NCBI RefSeq assembly: GCF_038502225.1
Contig: NW_027196405.1
Span: 28,831-92,830 of the forward strand
Length of the DNA stretch: 64,000 bases
Origin: Cherax quadricarinatus
Taxonomy: Eukaryota; Arthropoda; Malacostraca; Decapoda; Parastacidae
Direction of reading: 5' to 3'
The notes below the pieces were generated by a model, which worked only from the letters and a program-made list of their open reading frames with translations, ran no database searches and was not told the DNA's origin. A program made the position numbers and the translations under genes. Below, one piece after another: positions 1 to 12,200 of this stretch (the stretch's first letter is position 1; every line of letters starts with the position of its first letter).

Positions 1-1188
1 CAATAACAACAGTAACAGCAATAACAACAGTAGCAACAATAACAGCAGCAGCAATAACCACAGCAGCAGCAATAACAACAGTAGTAACAATAACAGTAGC
101 AGCAATAACAACAGTAGCAACAATAACAGTAGCAGCAATAACAACAGTAGCAACAATAACAACAGTTGCAGTAATAACAACAGTAGCAGCAATAACAGTA
201 ACAGCAATAACAATAGTAGAAGCAATAACAACAGTAGCAGCAATAACAACAGTAGCAACAATAAGAACAGTAGCAGAAATAACAGTAACAACAATAACAG
301 TAGCAACAATAACAACAGTATCAGCAATAACAATAGTAGAAGCAATAACAACAGTTGCAACAATAACAATAGTAGCAACAATAACAATAGTAGCAGCAAT
401 GGCAACAGAAGCAGCAAAACAACAGTAGCAGCAATAACAACAGTAGCAGCAATAACAACAGTAGCAACAATAACAGTAGCAACAATAACAACAGTAGCAG
501 CAATAACAACAGTAGCAACAATAACAACAGTAGCAACAATAACAGTAGCAACAATAACAGCAGTAGCAATAACAACAGAAGCAACAATAACAACAGTAGC
601 AACAATAACAGCAGCAGCAATAACAACTGTAGCGACAATAACAGTAGCAGCAATAACAACAGTAGCAACACTAATAACAGTAGCAACAATAACAACAGTA
701 GCAACAACAACAACAACAACAGTTGCAGCAATGACAACAGTAACAACAATAACAACAGTAGCAACAATAACAACAGTAGCAACAATAACAACAGTAGCAG
801 TAATGACAACAATAGCAACAATTACAACAGTAGCAGCAATAACAACAGTTGCAGCAATGGCAATAGTAGCAGCAATAACAACAGTAGCAGCAATAACAAC
901 AGTAACAGCAATAACAACAGTAGCAGCATTAACAACAGTAGCAGCAATAACAACAGTAGCAGCAATAACAACAGTAGCAGCATTAACAACAGTAGCAGCA
1001 TTAACAACAGTAGCAGCAATAACAACAGTTGCAGCAATGGCAATAGTAGCAGCAATAACAACAGTAGCAGCAATAACAACAGTAGCAGCAATAACAACAG
1101 TAACAGCAATAACAACAGTAGCAGCAATAACAACAGTAGCAGCAATAACAACAGTAGCAGCAATAACAACAGTAGCAGCAATAACAAA
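1..1188. repeat. 18-bp degenerate microsatellite/minisatellite
   Basis: The stretch is an uninterrupted array of an 18-bp unit, aacaacagtagcagcaat, with many single-base variants, itself built from CAA/CAG/TAA triplets. It runs off the left edge. Both strands carry long poly-Leu or Thr/Ala/Val frames because the unit is a multiple of three. I read these as by-products, not genes. The array stops where a 5'-truncated LINE-A begins near 1186. A short continuation (agtagcagcaatgataatag) appears on the far side of that LINE at about 6012, so the LINE inserted into this array. Confidence 0.95.
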
Positions 1189-1880
1189 AGCGTTCAAAGA
1201 AGCAAAATCGCCACCCTTCTAGATACCCATCAATTACACAACCCAGGGCAACGTGGGTTTAGGGCAGGTCGCTCCTGTCTGTCCCAGCTACTGGACCACT
1301 ATGACAAGGTCCTGGATGCTTTGGAAGGCAAACAATATGGAGATGTAGTATACACAGACTTTTTGAAAGCTTTCGACAAGTTTGACTATGGTGTAATAGC
1401 GCACAATATGCATGAAAAAGGAATAACAGGAATAGTTGTTACATGGATCTATAACTTCCTAACAAATAGAACACAGAGTTATAATATACAAAGAAAAGTC
1501 AGATTCAGCCACAGTAAAAAGCTCTGTTCCACAAGGCACAGTACTTACTCCCATCCTTAACCTTATCTTCATATCTGACATAGACTGAGATGTAAGCCAC
1601 ATCACCGGCTCTAGTTTCCGGATGACACCCGAGGTTGCATCACAGTGACCTCCATCGAAGACACTGCATGACGCTAGGCGGGCATCAACCAAATCATTAA
1701 TTGGGCCTCAGAAAACATTATGAAATTCAATGAAGAGAAATTTCAATTACTCCGACATGGAAAACTTGAGGAAATTAAAACTGTATTGGAGTATAAAACA
1801 TTGTAGTGTAAAAAACTGATGTGAAGGACCTGGGGGTTATAATGTCAGAGGATCTTACTTCCAAAGATCACAATAATGTA
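1186..1880 (+). mobile_element. LINE-A copy 1, left half (5'-truncated, RT region)
   Basis: Broken reverse-transcriptase sequence of a Jockey/CR1-like non-LTR retrotransposon. It enters in the RT finger region and reads through RSCLSQLLDHYDKVLDALE, motif A (VVYTDFLKAFDKFDYGV) and WIYNFLTNRTQ. After a frame change come motif B (SSVPQGTVLTPIL) and KDLGVIMSEDLTSKDHN. Several stops and frameshifts make it a pseudogene. The reading is cut at about 1880 and resumes in register at about 5375 (MIGWIMRTFKTRDAKPMM), because an antisense LINE-A sits between. The left junction lies in the 18-bp array. The word agtagcagcaat on both outer flanks is a plausible target-site duplication, but it is weak because it also occurs throughout the array. 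Confidence 0.85.
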
Positions 1881-1947
1881 TCCACCACACCTGGAGTTTA
1901 CTTGGAGAGAGTTCCGGGGGTCAACGCCCCCGCGGACCGGTCTGTGA

Positions 1948-3674
1948 TCAGGCCTCCTGGTGGATCAGAGCCTGATCAACCAGGCTGTTACTGCTGGTTG
2001 CACGCAAACCAATGTACGAGCCACAGCCCGGCTGGTCAGGAACCGACTTTAGGTGCTTGTCCAGTGCCAGCTCGAAGACTGCCAAGGGTCTGTTGGTAAT
2101 CTCCCTTATGCATGCTGGGAGGCAGTTGAACAGTCTCGGGCCCCAGACACTTATTGTATGGTCTCTTAACGTGCTAGTGACGCCCCTGCTTTTCATTGGG
2201 GGGATGTTGCTTCGTCTGCCAAGTCTTTTGCTTTCGTAGTGAGTGATTTTCGTGTGCAAGTTCGGTACTAGTCCCTCTAGGATTTTCCAGGTGTATGTAA
2301 TCATGTATCTCTCCCTCCTGCGTTCCAGGGAATACAGGTTTAGGAACCTCAAGCGCTCCCAGTAATTGAGGTGTTTTATCTCCGTTATGTGTGCCGTGAA
2401 GGTTCTCTGTACATTTTCTAGGTCAGCAATTTCACCTGCCTTGAAAGGTGCTGTTAGTGTGCAGCAATATTCCAGCCTAGATAGAACAAGTGACCTGAAG
2501 AGTGTCATCATGGGCTTTGCCTCCCTAGTTTTGAAGGTTCTCATTATCCATCCTGTCATTTTTCTAGCAGATGCGATTGATACAATGTTATGGTCCTTGA
2601 AGGTGAGATCCTCCGACATGATCACTCCCAGGTCTTTGACGTTGGTGTTTCGCTCTATTTTGTGGCCAGAATTTGTTTTGTACTCTGATGAAGATTTAAT
2701 TTCCTCGTGTTTACCATATCTGAGTATTTGAAATTTCTCATCATTGAACTTCATATTGCTTTCTGCAGCCCACTGAAAGATTTGGTTGATGTCTGCCTGA
2801 AGCCTTGCAGTGTCTGCAATGGAAGGCACTGTCATGCAGATTCGGGTGTCGTCTGCAAAGGAAGACACGGTGCTGTGGCTGACATCCTTGTCTATGTCAG
2901 ATATGAAGATGAGGAACAAGATGAGAGCGAGTACTGTGTGACTTGTGGAACAGAGCTTTTCACCGTAGCTGCCTCGGACTTTACTCTGTTGACTACTACT
3001 CTCTGTGTTCTGTTAGTTAGGAAATTATAGATCCATAGGCCGACTTTTCCTGTTTTTCCTTTAGCAAGCATTTTGTGCGCTATTACGCCATGGTCACACT
3101 TGTCGAAGGCTTTTGCAAAGTCTGTATATATTACATCTGCATTCTTTTTGTCTTCTAGTGCATCTAGGACCTTGTCATAGTAATCCAATAATTGAGACAG
3201 ACAGGAGCGACCTGTTCTAAACCCATGTTACCCTGGGTTGAGCAACTGATGGGTTTCTAGATGGGTGGTGATCTTGCTTCTTAGGACCCTTTCAAAGATT
3301 TTTATGATATGGGATGTTAGTGCTATCGGTCTGTAGTTCTTTGCTGTTGCTTTACTGCCCCCTTTTTGGAGTGGGGCTATGTCTGTTGTTTTTAGTAACT
3401 GTGGGACGACCCCCGTGTCCATGCTCCCTCTCCATAGGATGGTAAAGGCTCGTGATAGGGGCTTCTTACAGTTCTTGATGAACACGGAGTTCCATGAGTC
3501 TGGCCCTGGGGCAGAGTGCATGGGCATGTCATTTATCGCCTGTTCGAAGTCATTTGGCTTCAGGATAACATCGGATAGGCTTGTGTTAACCAAATTCTGT
3601 GGCTTTCTCATAAAAAAATAATTTTGATCTTCGACTCTCAGTCTGGTTAGCGGCTTGCTAAAAACTGAGTCACA
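1948..3674 (-). pseudogene. LINE-A ORF2 3' part: reverse transcriptase, interrupted
   Basis: This continues the endonuclease frame. Visible RT blocks are SAPGPDSWNSVFIKNC, KNYRPIALTSHIIKIFERVL, motif A (VIYTDFAKAFDKCDHGV), WIYNFLTNRTQ, motif B beginning SSVPQ, motif C (FADDTRI) and AARKMTGWIM-type downstream sequence (here ASARKMTGWIMRTFK). The C-terminal part has LERRRERYMITYTWKILEG and a tail ending SLVDQALIHQEA. There are two lesions. TAA at 3228-3230 replaces the CAA (Gln) found at the same place in copy 1, a single C-to-T change. An extra CA in a CACA run near 2938-2943 shifts the frame inside motif B. The catalytic motif C is intact beyond the shift. RT copies the element RNA at the nicked target. 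Confidence 0.88.
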
Positions 3675-5291
3675 TTAGGACTTGAGTAGCTCACTCATTT
3701 CCTTGCTGTCATCTGTGTAGGACCCATCTTGTTTAAGTAGGGGCCCAATACTGGACGTTGTTCTCGACTTTGATTTGGCATAGGAGAAGAAATACTTTGG
3801 GTTTCTTTCGATTTCATTTATGGCTTTTAGTTCTTCCTGCGATTCCTGACTCCTATAAGATTCCTTTAGCTTAAGTCCGATGCTTGCTATTTCTCTGACC
3901 AGTGTCTCCCTACGAATTTCAGATATATTGACCTCTATTAGCCGCTCTGTTATTCTTTTCCGTCGCCTGTAAAGGGAGCGCCTGTCTCTTTCTATTTTAC
4001 ATCTACTCCTCCTTTTTCTTAGAGGAATAAGCCTTGTGCATACATCGAGTGCCATCAAGTTAATCTGTTCTAGGCATAAGTTGGGGTCTGTGTTGCTTAG
4101 TATATCTTCCCAGCTTATATCGGTTAGGACTTGGTTTACTTGTTTCCAATTTATGTTTTTGTTATTGAAGTTGAATTTGGTGAATGCTCCATCATGACTA
4201 ATCTCATTATGTCGGTCTCGGGCTCTGCGCATACATGTCTGCACCTCAATTATGTTGTGATCTGAGTATATTGTTTTTGATATGGTGACATTTCTTATCA
4301 GATCATCATTGTTAGTGAAGATGAGGTCTAGTGTATTCTCCAGTCTAGTAGGCTCTATTATTTGTTGGTTTAAATTGAATTTTGTGCAGAGATTTAAAAG
4401 CTTGTGTGAGTGTGAGTTTTCATCAGAGCTGCCTCCTGGTGTTATTACTGCAACAATATTATTTGCTATATTCCTCCATTTTAGGTGCCTTAAGTTGAAA
4501 TCCCCCAGGAGCAAGATGTTGGGTGCAGGAGCTGGAAGGTTTTCCAGACAGTGGTCAATTTTTAACAGCTGTTCCTGGAATTGCTGGGAAGTTGCATCCG
4601 GAGGCTTGTAGACTACCACAATGACTAGGTTTTGGTTCTCGACCTTTTCTGCTAAAACTTCCACTACATCATTTGAGGCATTAAGCAGTTCTGTGCAAAC
4701 AAATGACTCTGCAATGTACAGGCCAACCCCCCCCTTTTGCCTGTTTACTCTGTCACATCTGTATAGGTTGTAACCTGGGATCCGTATTTCGTTGTCCAAG
4801 TGATCCTTTATGTGGGTCTCAGTGAAAGCCGCAAACATTGCCTTTGCCTCTGCAAGCAGTCCACGGATGAAAGGTATTTTGTTGTTTGTTGCTGGCTTTA
4901 GACCCTGTATAATTGCAAAGAAGAATGTTATCGGACTGGTTATATTGTTGGTACTGGGGGGGATTTTTTTTCCGGCATTAGTATCTGTATCTGTTGGTAT
5001 GGAGTGGAGGCCATCGACTGTGGTTCCACTCCAGGAATGACTGGATTTGGTGTACAATTTCTGCCATTTCCTGCAAATGTTTTTCCTTCCTGGCACTAAA
5101 AAACCTCTCCCTCTTGAGTGGCTGTGGCTTCCCAGGTTTTCCCATGGCCTGGATGTTTTGTATCTTTTTGTCCCCTTTAGATGGTGTGCCTGGCAATTTA
5201 AGTTATAGCACAGTCTTTCCTGTACTGAAGAGGTACACATTTCAGGGTGAAAAAGCTTACAGGAAGGGAGTTTGCATTTTCCTGTTGTCAT
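3675..5291 (-). pseudogene. LINE-A ORF2 5' part: zinc-finger region + EEP endonuclease
   Basis: A 538-codon open frame. Residues 6-37 hold regularly spaced Cys/His (C6, C11, H15, C19, then C28, C33, H36), consistent with CCCH-type nucleic-acid-binding fingers. From about residue 120 it is an AP-endonuclease-like (EEP) domain. Visible motifs are FTETHI (about 156-161), GGVGLY (about 187-192), LLGDFN (about 261-266), TLDLIFTN (about 320-327) and YSDHN (about 342-346), so the catalytic E, D/N and SDH residues are all present. In this family the domain nicks target DNA to prime reverse transcription. The frame ends at TAA 3675-3677 and continues in the same frame into the RT part, so the stop is a lesion in one long ORF2. 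The initiator is uncertain. Confidence 0.85.
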
Positions 5292-5374
5292 ATGGGCATG
5301 GCATTTTCTAGGGTGGTCATAGTTGCACGTCCCGTCTGTTTTTCCAGATTTCCCATGTCTGCAGATACCAAGTG

Positions 5375-6012
5375 CCTAGAAACATGATAGGATGGATAAT
5401 GAGAACCTTCAAAACTAGGGACGCAAAGCCCATGATGATTCTCTTCAAATAACTTGTTCTCTCTAGGCTGGAATATTGCTGTGCACTAATGGTGCCTTTC
5501 AAGACTGGTGAAATTGCTGACCAGTAGAGTGTACAGAGAGCCTTCACGGCACAAATAAGTTCAATGAAATTCCTAAATTACTGGGAGTGGTGAAGATCCT
5601 TGACTTGTATTTCCTGGAACGCAGAAGAGAACGATACATGATATTATAGATATGGAAAATCCTAGAAGGATTAGTACCAAATTTGTACAAGAAAACCACT
5701 CCCTACGAAAGAAAAAGACTCGGCAGGCGGTGCAATATCCCCCCCAATGAAAGAGTCAGGGGCCCAAGACTGTTCAACTGCCTCACAGCATACATAAGGG
5801 TGATTACCAATAGACCCCTGGCTGTCTTTAAGAAGGTGCTGGACAGGCACCTTAAGTCAGTACCTGACCAGCCGGGCTGTGGTTCGTACGTCAGCCTACG
5901 TGCGGTCAGCAGTAACAGCCTGGTTGATCAGGCCCTGATCCGCCGCGAAGCCTGATCGCAGACCGAGCCACGGGGGCGTTGACCCCCGAAACTCTCTCCA
6001 GGTATACTCCAG
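5375..6012 (+). mobile_element. LINE-A copy 1, right half (3' end)
   Basis: This resumes the RT C-terminal region interrupted at 1880. It reads MIGWIMRTFKTRDAKPMM, then LVLSRLEYCCAL with several stops and shifts, then RLFNCLTAYIRVITNRPLAVFKK and the 3' tail ending ctctctccaggtatactccag. The junction order (left half ends at the KDHN block, right half starts at the GWIMRTF block) shows one older LINE-A split by the antisense insertion. The 3' terminal word ACTCCAG is shared with the other LINE-A 3' ends at about 1885 (minus) and 45145 (plus). Confidence 0.85.
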
Positions 6013-6130
6013 TAGCAGCAATGATAATAGCAAAAGTTCTCTTGTTACTAATATAACGGTATTGGTTAACTAACATTATCTGATTATCACTGTTTCTTGT
6101 TAATATAAAACAACTTTTTCTCTCTAACAG
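6013..6130 (+). other. Intron end with polypyrimidine tract and 3' splice site
   Basis: A short intronic stretch after the LINE-A 3' end. It closes with a T/C-rich run and AG (ctttttctctctaacag), a good 3' splice site immediately before the IR exon. Its first bases continue the 18-bp array (agtagcagcaatgataatag), which marks the pre-insertion target. Nothing else is recognisable. Confidence 0.7.
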
Positions 6131-6242
6131 TTGGACCCGTGAAAATATGTAGACTGAAGCAGAGCTCAGAAGTTCTTTATATGGATATTGTTGGTATCGC
6201 CTATGTTAAGAACTCACCTCTAAAACCACTCTTTGACAAGGA
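6131..6242 (+). CDS. Ionotropic receptor-like gene, penultimate coding exon (S2 lobe)
   Basis: The exon is bounded by a consensus acceptor (ctctctaacag) and a strong donor (AAGGA/GTAAGT). Only one frame is open. After two bases completing a codon it reads 36 residues and leaves two bases (GA) for the next exon. It contains a Cys-bearing strand (VKICRLKQSSEVLYM), then IAYVKNSPLKPLFDKE. The pattern '.A..K.SPL...FD..I..L' is the conserved segment of the second ligand-binding lobe (S2) of ionotropic glutamate receptors and arthropod IRs, preceding M4. The phase matches the exon at 26181, which completes the Glu codon and continues IVWLRSS. IRs form cation channels used in chemosensation. Subfamily and ligand cannot be told. 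The upstream exons (amino-terminal part, S1, M1-M3) lie left of the window. The last 9 exon bases are also the start of the 81-bp array. Confidence 0.78.
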
Positions 6243-9200
6243 GTAAGTTAACTATTGTTATTAATACTAGAAGATGACTCACATCAAACTAGCTAGAACA
6301 AGTCACATCTAACCTGACAAGGAGTAAGTTAACTATTGTAATTAATACTTGAAGATGATTCACTTCAAACTAGCTAGAACAAGTCACATCTAACCAGACA
6401 AGGAGTAAGTTAACTATTGTTATTAATACTGGAAGATGATTCACATCAAACTAGCTAGAACAAGTCACATCTAACCTGACAAGGAGTAAGTTAACTATTG
6501 TAATTAATACTTGAAGATGATTCACTTCAAACTAGCTAGAACAAGTCACATCTAACCTGACAAGGAGTAAGTTAACTATTGTAATTAATACTTGAAGATG
6601 ATTCACATCAAACTAGCTAGAACAAGTCACATCTAACCAGACAAGGAGTAAGTTAACTGTTGTTGTTAATACTGGAAGATGATTCACATCAAACTAGTTA
6701 GAACAAGTCACATCTAACCTGACAAGGAGTAAGTTAACTATTGTTATTAACACTGGAAGATGATTCACATCAAACTAGTTAGAACAAGTCACATCTAACC
6801 TGACAAGGAGTAAGTTAACTATTGTTATTAACACTGGAAGATGATTCACATCAAACTAGCTAGAACAAGTCACATCTAACCTGACAAGGAGTAAGTTAAC
6901 TATTGTTATTAACACTGGAAGATGATTCACATCAAACTAGCTAGAACAAGTCACATCTAACCTGACAAGGAGTAAGTTAACTATTGTTATTAACACTGGA
7001 AGATGATTCACATCAAACTAGCTAGAACAAGTCACATCTAACCTGACAAGGAGTAAGTTAACTATTGTTATTAACACTGGAAGATGATTCACATCAAACT
7101 AGCTAGAACAAGTCACATCTAACCTGACAAGGAGTAAGTTAACTATTGTTATTAACACTGGAAGATGATTCACATCAAACTAGCTAGAACAAGTCACATC
7201 TAACCTGACAAGGAGTAAGTTAACTATTGTTATTAACACTGGAAGATGATTCACATCAAACTAGCTAGAACAAGTCACATCTAACCTGACAAGGAGTAAG
7301 TTAACTATTGTTATTAACACTGGAAGATGATTCACATCAAACTAGCTAGAACAAGTCACATCTAACCTGACAAGGAGTAAGTTAACTATTGTTATTAACA
7401 CTGGAAGATGATTCACATCAAACTAGCTAGAACAAGTCACATCTAACCTGACAAGGAGTAAGTTAACTATTGTTATTAACACTGGAAGATGATTCACATC
7501 AAACTAGCTAGAACAAGTCACATCTAACCTGACAAGGAGTAAGTTAACTATTGTTATTAACACTGGAAGATGATTCACATCAAACTAGCTAGAACAAGTC
7601 ACATCTAACCTGACAAGGAGTAAGTTAACTATTGTTATTAACACTGGAAGATGATTCACATCAAACTAGCTAGAACAAGTCACATCTAACCTGACAAGGA
7701 GTAAGTTAACTATTGTTATTAACACTGGAAGATGATTCACATCAAACTAGCTAGAACAAGTCACATCTAACCTGACAAGGAGTAAGTTAACTATTGTTAT
7801 TAACACTGGAAGATGATTCACATCAAACTAGCTAGAACAAGTCACATCTAACCTGACAAGGAGTAAGTTAACTATTGTTATTAACACTGGAAGATGATTC
7901 ACATCAAACTAGCTAGAACAAGTCACATCTAACCTGACAAGGAGTAAGTTAACTATTGTTATTAACACTGGAAGATGATTCACATCAAACTAGCTAGAAC
8001 AAGTCACATCTAACCTGACAAGGAGTAAGTTAACTATTGTTATTAACACTGGAAGATGATTCACATCAAACTAGCTAGAACAAGTCACATCTAACCTGAC
8101 AAGGAGTAAGTTAACTATTGTTATTAACACTGGAAGATGATTCACATCAAACTAGCTAGAACAAGTCACATCTAACCTGACAAGGAGTAAGTTAACTATT
8201 GTTATTAACACTGGAAGATGATTCACATCAAACTAGCTAGAACAAGTCACATCTAACCTGACAAGGAGTAAGTTAACTATTGTTATTAACACTGGAAGAT
8301 GATTCACATCAAACTAGCTAGAACAAGTCACATCTAACCTGACAAGGAGTAAGTTAACTATTGTTATTAACACTGGAAGATGATTCACATCAAACTAGCT
8401 AGAACAAGTCACATCTAACCTGACAAGGAGTAAGTTAACTATTGTTATTAACACTGGAAGATGATTCACATCAAACTAGCTAGAACAAGTCACATCTAAC
8501 CTGACAAGGAGTAAGTTAACTATTGTTATTAACACTGGAAGATGATTCACATCAAACTAGCTAGAACAAGTCACATCTAACCTGACAAGGAGTAAGTTAA
8601 CTATTGTTATTAACACTGGAAGATGATTCACATCAAACTAGCTAGAACAAGTCACATCTAACCTGACAAGGAGTAAGTTAACTATTGTTATTAACACTGG
8701 AAGATGATTCACATCAAACTAGCTAGAACAAGTCACATCTAACCTGACAAGGAGTAAGTTAACTATTGTTATTAACACTGGAAGATGATTCACATCAAAC
8801 TAGCTAGAACAAGTCACATCTAACCTGACAAGGAGTAAGTTAACTATTGTTATTAACACTGGAAGATGATTCACATCAAACTAGCTAGAACAAGTCACAT
8901 CTAACCTGACAAGGAGTAAGTTAACTATTGTTATTAACACTGGAAGATGATTCACATCAAACTAGCTAGAACAAGTCACATCTAACCTGACAAGGAGTAA
9001 GTTAACTATTGTTATTAACACTGGAAGATGATTCACATCAAACTAGCTAGAACAAGTCACATCTAACCTGACAAGGAGTAAGTTAACTATTGTTATTAAC
9101 ACTGGAAGATGATTCACATCAAACTAGCTAGAACAAGTCACATCTAACCTGACAAGGAGTAAGTTAACTATTGTTATTAACACTGGAAGATGATTCACAT

Positions 9201-12200
9201 CAAACTAGCTAGAACAAGTCACATCTAACCTGACAAGGAGTAAGTTAACTATTGTTATTAACACTGGAAGATGATTCACATCAAACTAGCTAGAACAAGT
9301 CACATCTAACCTGACAAGGAGTAAGTTAACTATTGTTATTAACACTGGAAGATGATTCACATCAAACTAGCTAGAACAAGTCACATCTAACCTGACAAGG
9401 AGTAAGTTAACTATTGTTATTAACACTGGAAGATGATTCACATCAAACTAGCTAGAACAAGTCACATCTAACCTGACAAGGAGTAAGTTAACTATTGTTA
9501 TTAACACTGGAAGATGATTCACATCAAACTAGCTAGAACAAGTCACATCTAACCTGACAAGGAGTAAGTTAACTATTGTTATTAACACTGGAAGATGATT
9601 CACATCAAACTAGCTAGAACAAGTCACATCTAACCTGACAAGGAGTAAGTTAACTATTGTTATTAACACTGGAAGATGATTCACATCAAACTAGCTAGAA
9701 CAAGTCACATCTAACCTGACAAGGAGTAAGTTAACTATTGTTATTAACACTGGAAGATGATTCACATCAAACTAGCTAGAACAAGTCACATCTAACCTGA
9801 CAAGGAGTAAGTTAACTATTGTTATTAACACTGGAAGATGATTCACATCAAACTAGCTAGAACAAGTCACATCTAACCTGACAAGGAGTAAGTTAACTAT
9901 TGTTATTAACACTGGAAGATGATTCACATCAAACTAGCTAGAACAAGTCACATCTAACCTGACAAGGAGTAAGTTAACTATTGTTATTAACACTGGAAGA
10001 TGATTCACATCAAACTAGCTAGAACAAGTCACATCTAACCTGACAAGGAGTAAGTTAACTATTGTTATTAACACTGGAAGATGATTCACATCAAACTAGC
10101 TAGAACAAGTCACATCTAACCTGACAAGGAGTAAGTTAACTATTGTTATTAACACTGGAAGATGATTCACATCAAACTAGCTAGAACAAGTCACATCTAA
10201 CCTGACAAGGAGTAAGTTAACTATTGTTATTAACACTGGAAGATGATTCACATCAAACTAGCTAGAACAAGTCACATCTAACCTGACAAGGAGTAAGTTA
10301 ACTATTGTTATTAACACTGGAAGATGATTCACATCAAACTAGCTAGAACAAGTCACATCTAACCTGACAAGGAGTAAGTTAACTATTGTTATTAACACTG
10401 GAAGATGATTCACATCAAACTAGCTAGAACAAGTCACATCTAACCTGACAAGGAGTAAGTTAACTATTGTTATTAACACTGGAAGATGATTCACATCAAA
10501 CTAGCTAGAACAAGTCACATCTAACCTGACAAGGAGTAAGTTAACTATTGTTATTAACACTGGAAGATGATTCACATCAAACTAGCTAGAACAAGTCACA
10601 TCTAACCTGACAAGGAGTAAGTTAACTATTGTTATTAACACTGGAAGATGATTCACATCAAACTAGCTAGAACAAGTCACATCTAACCTGACAAGGAGTA
10701 AGTTAACTATTGTTATTAACACTGGAAGATGATTCACATCAAACTAGCTAGAACAAGTCACATCTAACCTGACAAGGAGTAAGTTAACTATTGTTATTAA
10801 CACTGGAAGATGATTCACATCAAACTAGCTAGAACAAGTCACATCTAACCTGACAAGGAGTAAGTTAACTATTGTTATTAACACTGGAAGATGATTCACA
10901 TCAAACTAGCTAGAACAAGTCACATCTAACCTGACAAGGAGTAAGTTAACTATTGTTATTAACACTGGAAGATGATTCACATCAAACTAGCTAGAACAAG
11001 TCACATCTAACCTGACAAGGAGTAAGTTAACTATTGTTATTAACACTGGAAGATGATTCACATCAAACTAGCTAGAACAAGTCACATCTAACCTGACAAG
11101 GAGTAAGTTAACTATTGTTATTAACACTGGAAGATGATTCACATCAAACTAGCTAGAACAAGTCACATCTAACCTGACAAGGAGTAAGTTAACTATTGTT
11201 ATTAACACTGGAAGATGATTCACATCAAACTAGCTAGAACAAGTCACATCTAACCTGACAAGGAGTAAGTTAACTATTGTTATTAACACTGGAAGATGAT
11301 TCACATCAAACTAGCTAGAACAAGTCACATCTAACCTGACAAGGAGTAAGTTAACTATTGTTATTAACACTGGAAGATGATTCACATCAAACTAGCTAGA
11401 ACAAGTCACATCTAACCTGACAAGGAGTAAGTTAACTATTGTTATTAACACTGGAAGATGATTCACATCAAACTAGCTAGAACAAGTCACATCTAACCTG
11501 ACAAGGAGTAAGTTAACTATTGTTATTAACACTGGAAGATGATTCACATCAAACTAGCTAGAACAAGTCACATCTAACCTGACAAGGAGTAAGTTAACTA
11601 TTGTTATTAACACTGGAAGATGATTCACATCAAACTAGCTAGAACAAGTCACATCTAACCTGACAAGGAGTAAGTTAACTATTGTTATTAACACTGGAAG
11701 ATGATTCACATCAAACTAGCTAGAACAAGTCACATCTAACCTGACAAGGAGTAAGTTAACTATTGTTATTAACACTGGAAGATGATTCACATCAAACTAG
11801 CTAGAACAAGTCACATCTAACCTGACAAGGAGTAAGTTAACTATTGTTATTAACACTGGAAGATGATTCACATCAAACTAGCTAGAACAAGTCACATCTA
11901 ACCTGACAAGGAGTAAGTTAACTATTGTTATTAACACTGGAAGATGATTCACATCAAACTAGCTAGAACAAGTCACATCTAACCTGACAAGGAGTAAGTT
12001 AACTATTGTTATTAACACTGGAAGATGATTCACATCAAACTAGCTAGAACAAGTCACATCTAACCTGACAAGGAGTAAGTTAACTATTGTTATTAACACT
12101 GGAAGATGATTCACATCAAACTAGCTAGAACAAGTCACATCTAACCTGACAAGGAGTAAGTTAACTATTGTTATTAACACTGGAAGATGATTCACATCAA

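Larger units (their letters stand above)
1881..5330 (-). mobile_element. LINE-A copy 2, nearly complete antisense insertion
   Basis: A Jockey/CR1-like LINE on the minus strand, and the most complete copy here. Going 5' to 3' (high to low coordinate) it has a CCCH-type zinc-finger region, an EEP endonuclease, a reverse transcriptase with motifs A, B and C, a conserved C-terminal region and a short 3' end finishing in ACTCCAG. The 3' end near 1881-1890 abuts the interrupted LINE-A copy 1. The 5' limit is uncertain, between about 5300 and 5375. I can see only three disabling changes in the coding part: stops at 3675-3677 and 3228-3230 and a 2-bp gain near 2938-2943, so the insertion is fairly young. 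The clade assignment within Jockey/CR1-group LINEs is tentative. Confidence 0.88.

Noticed and set aside
321..1222. Poly-Leu and Thr/Ala/Val open frames in the 18-bp array
   Set aside because: By-products of a triplet-based repeat. The + frame runs into LINE-A sequence rather than a host gene.
1948..2100. tRNA-like or SINE promoter in the G/C-rich LINE-A 3' end (ggtcaacgcccccgcggacc)
   Set aside because: The sequence is the coding C-terminus and 3' end of LINE-A, seen in at least four copies. No A/B-box arrangement or cloverleaf could be supported.
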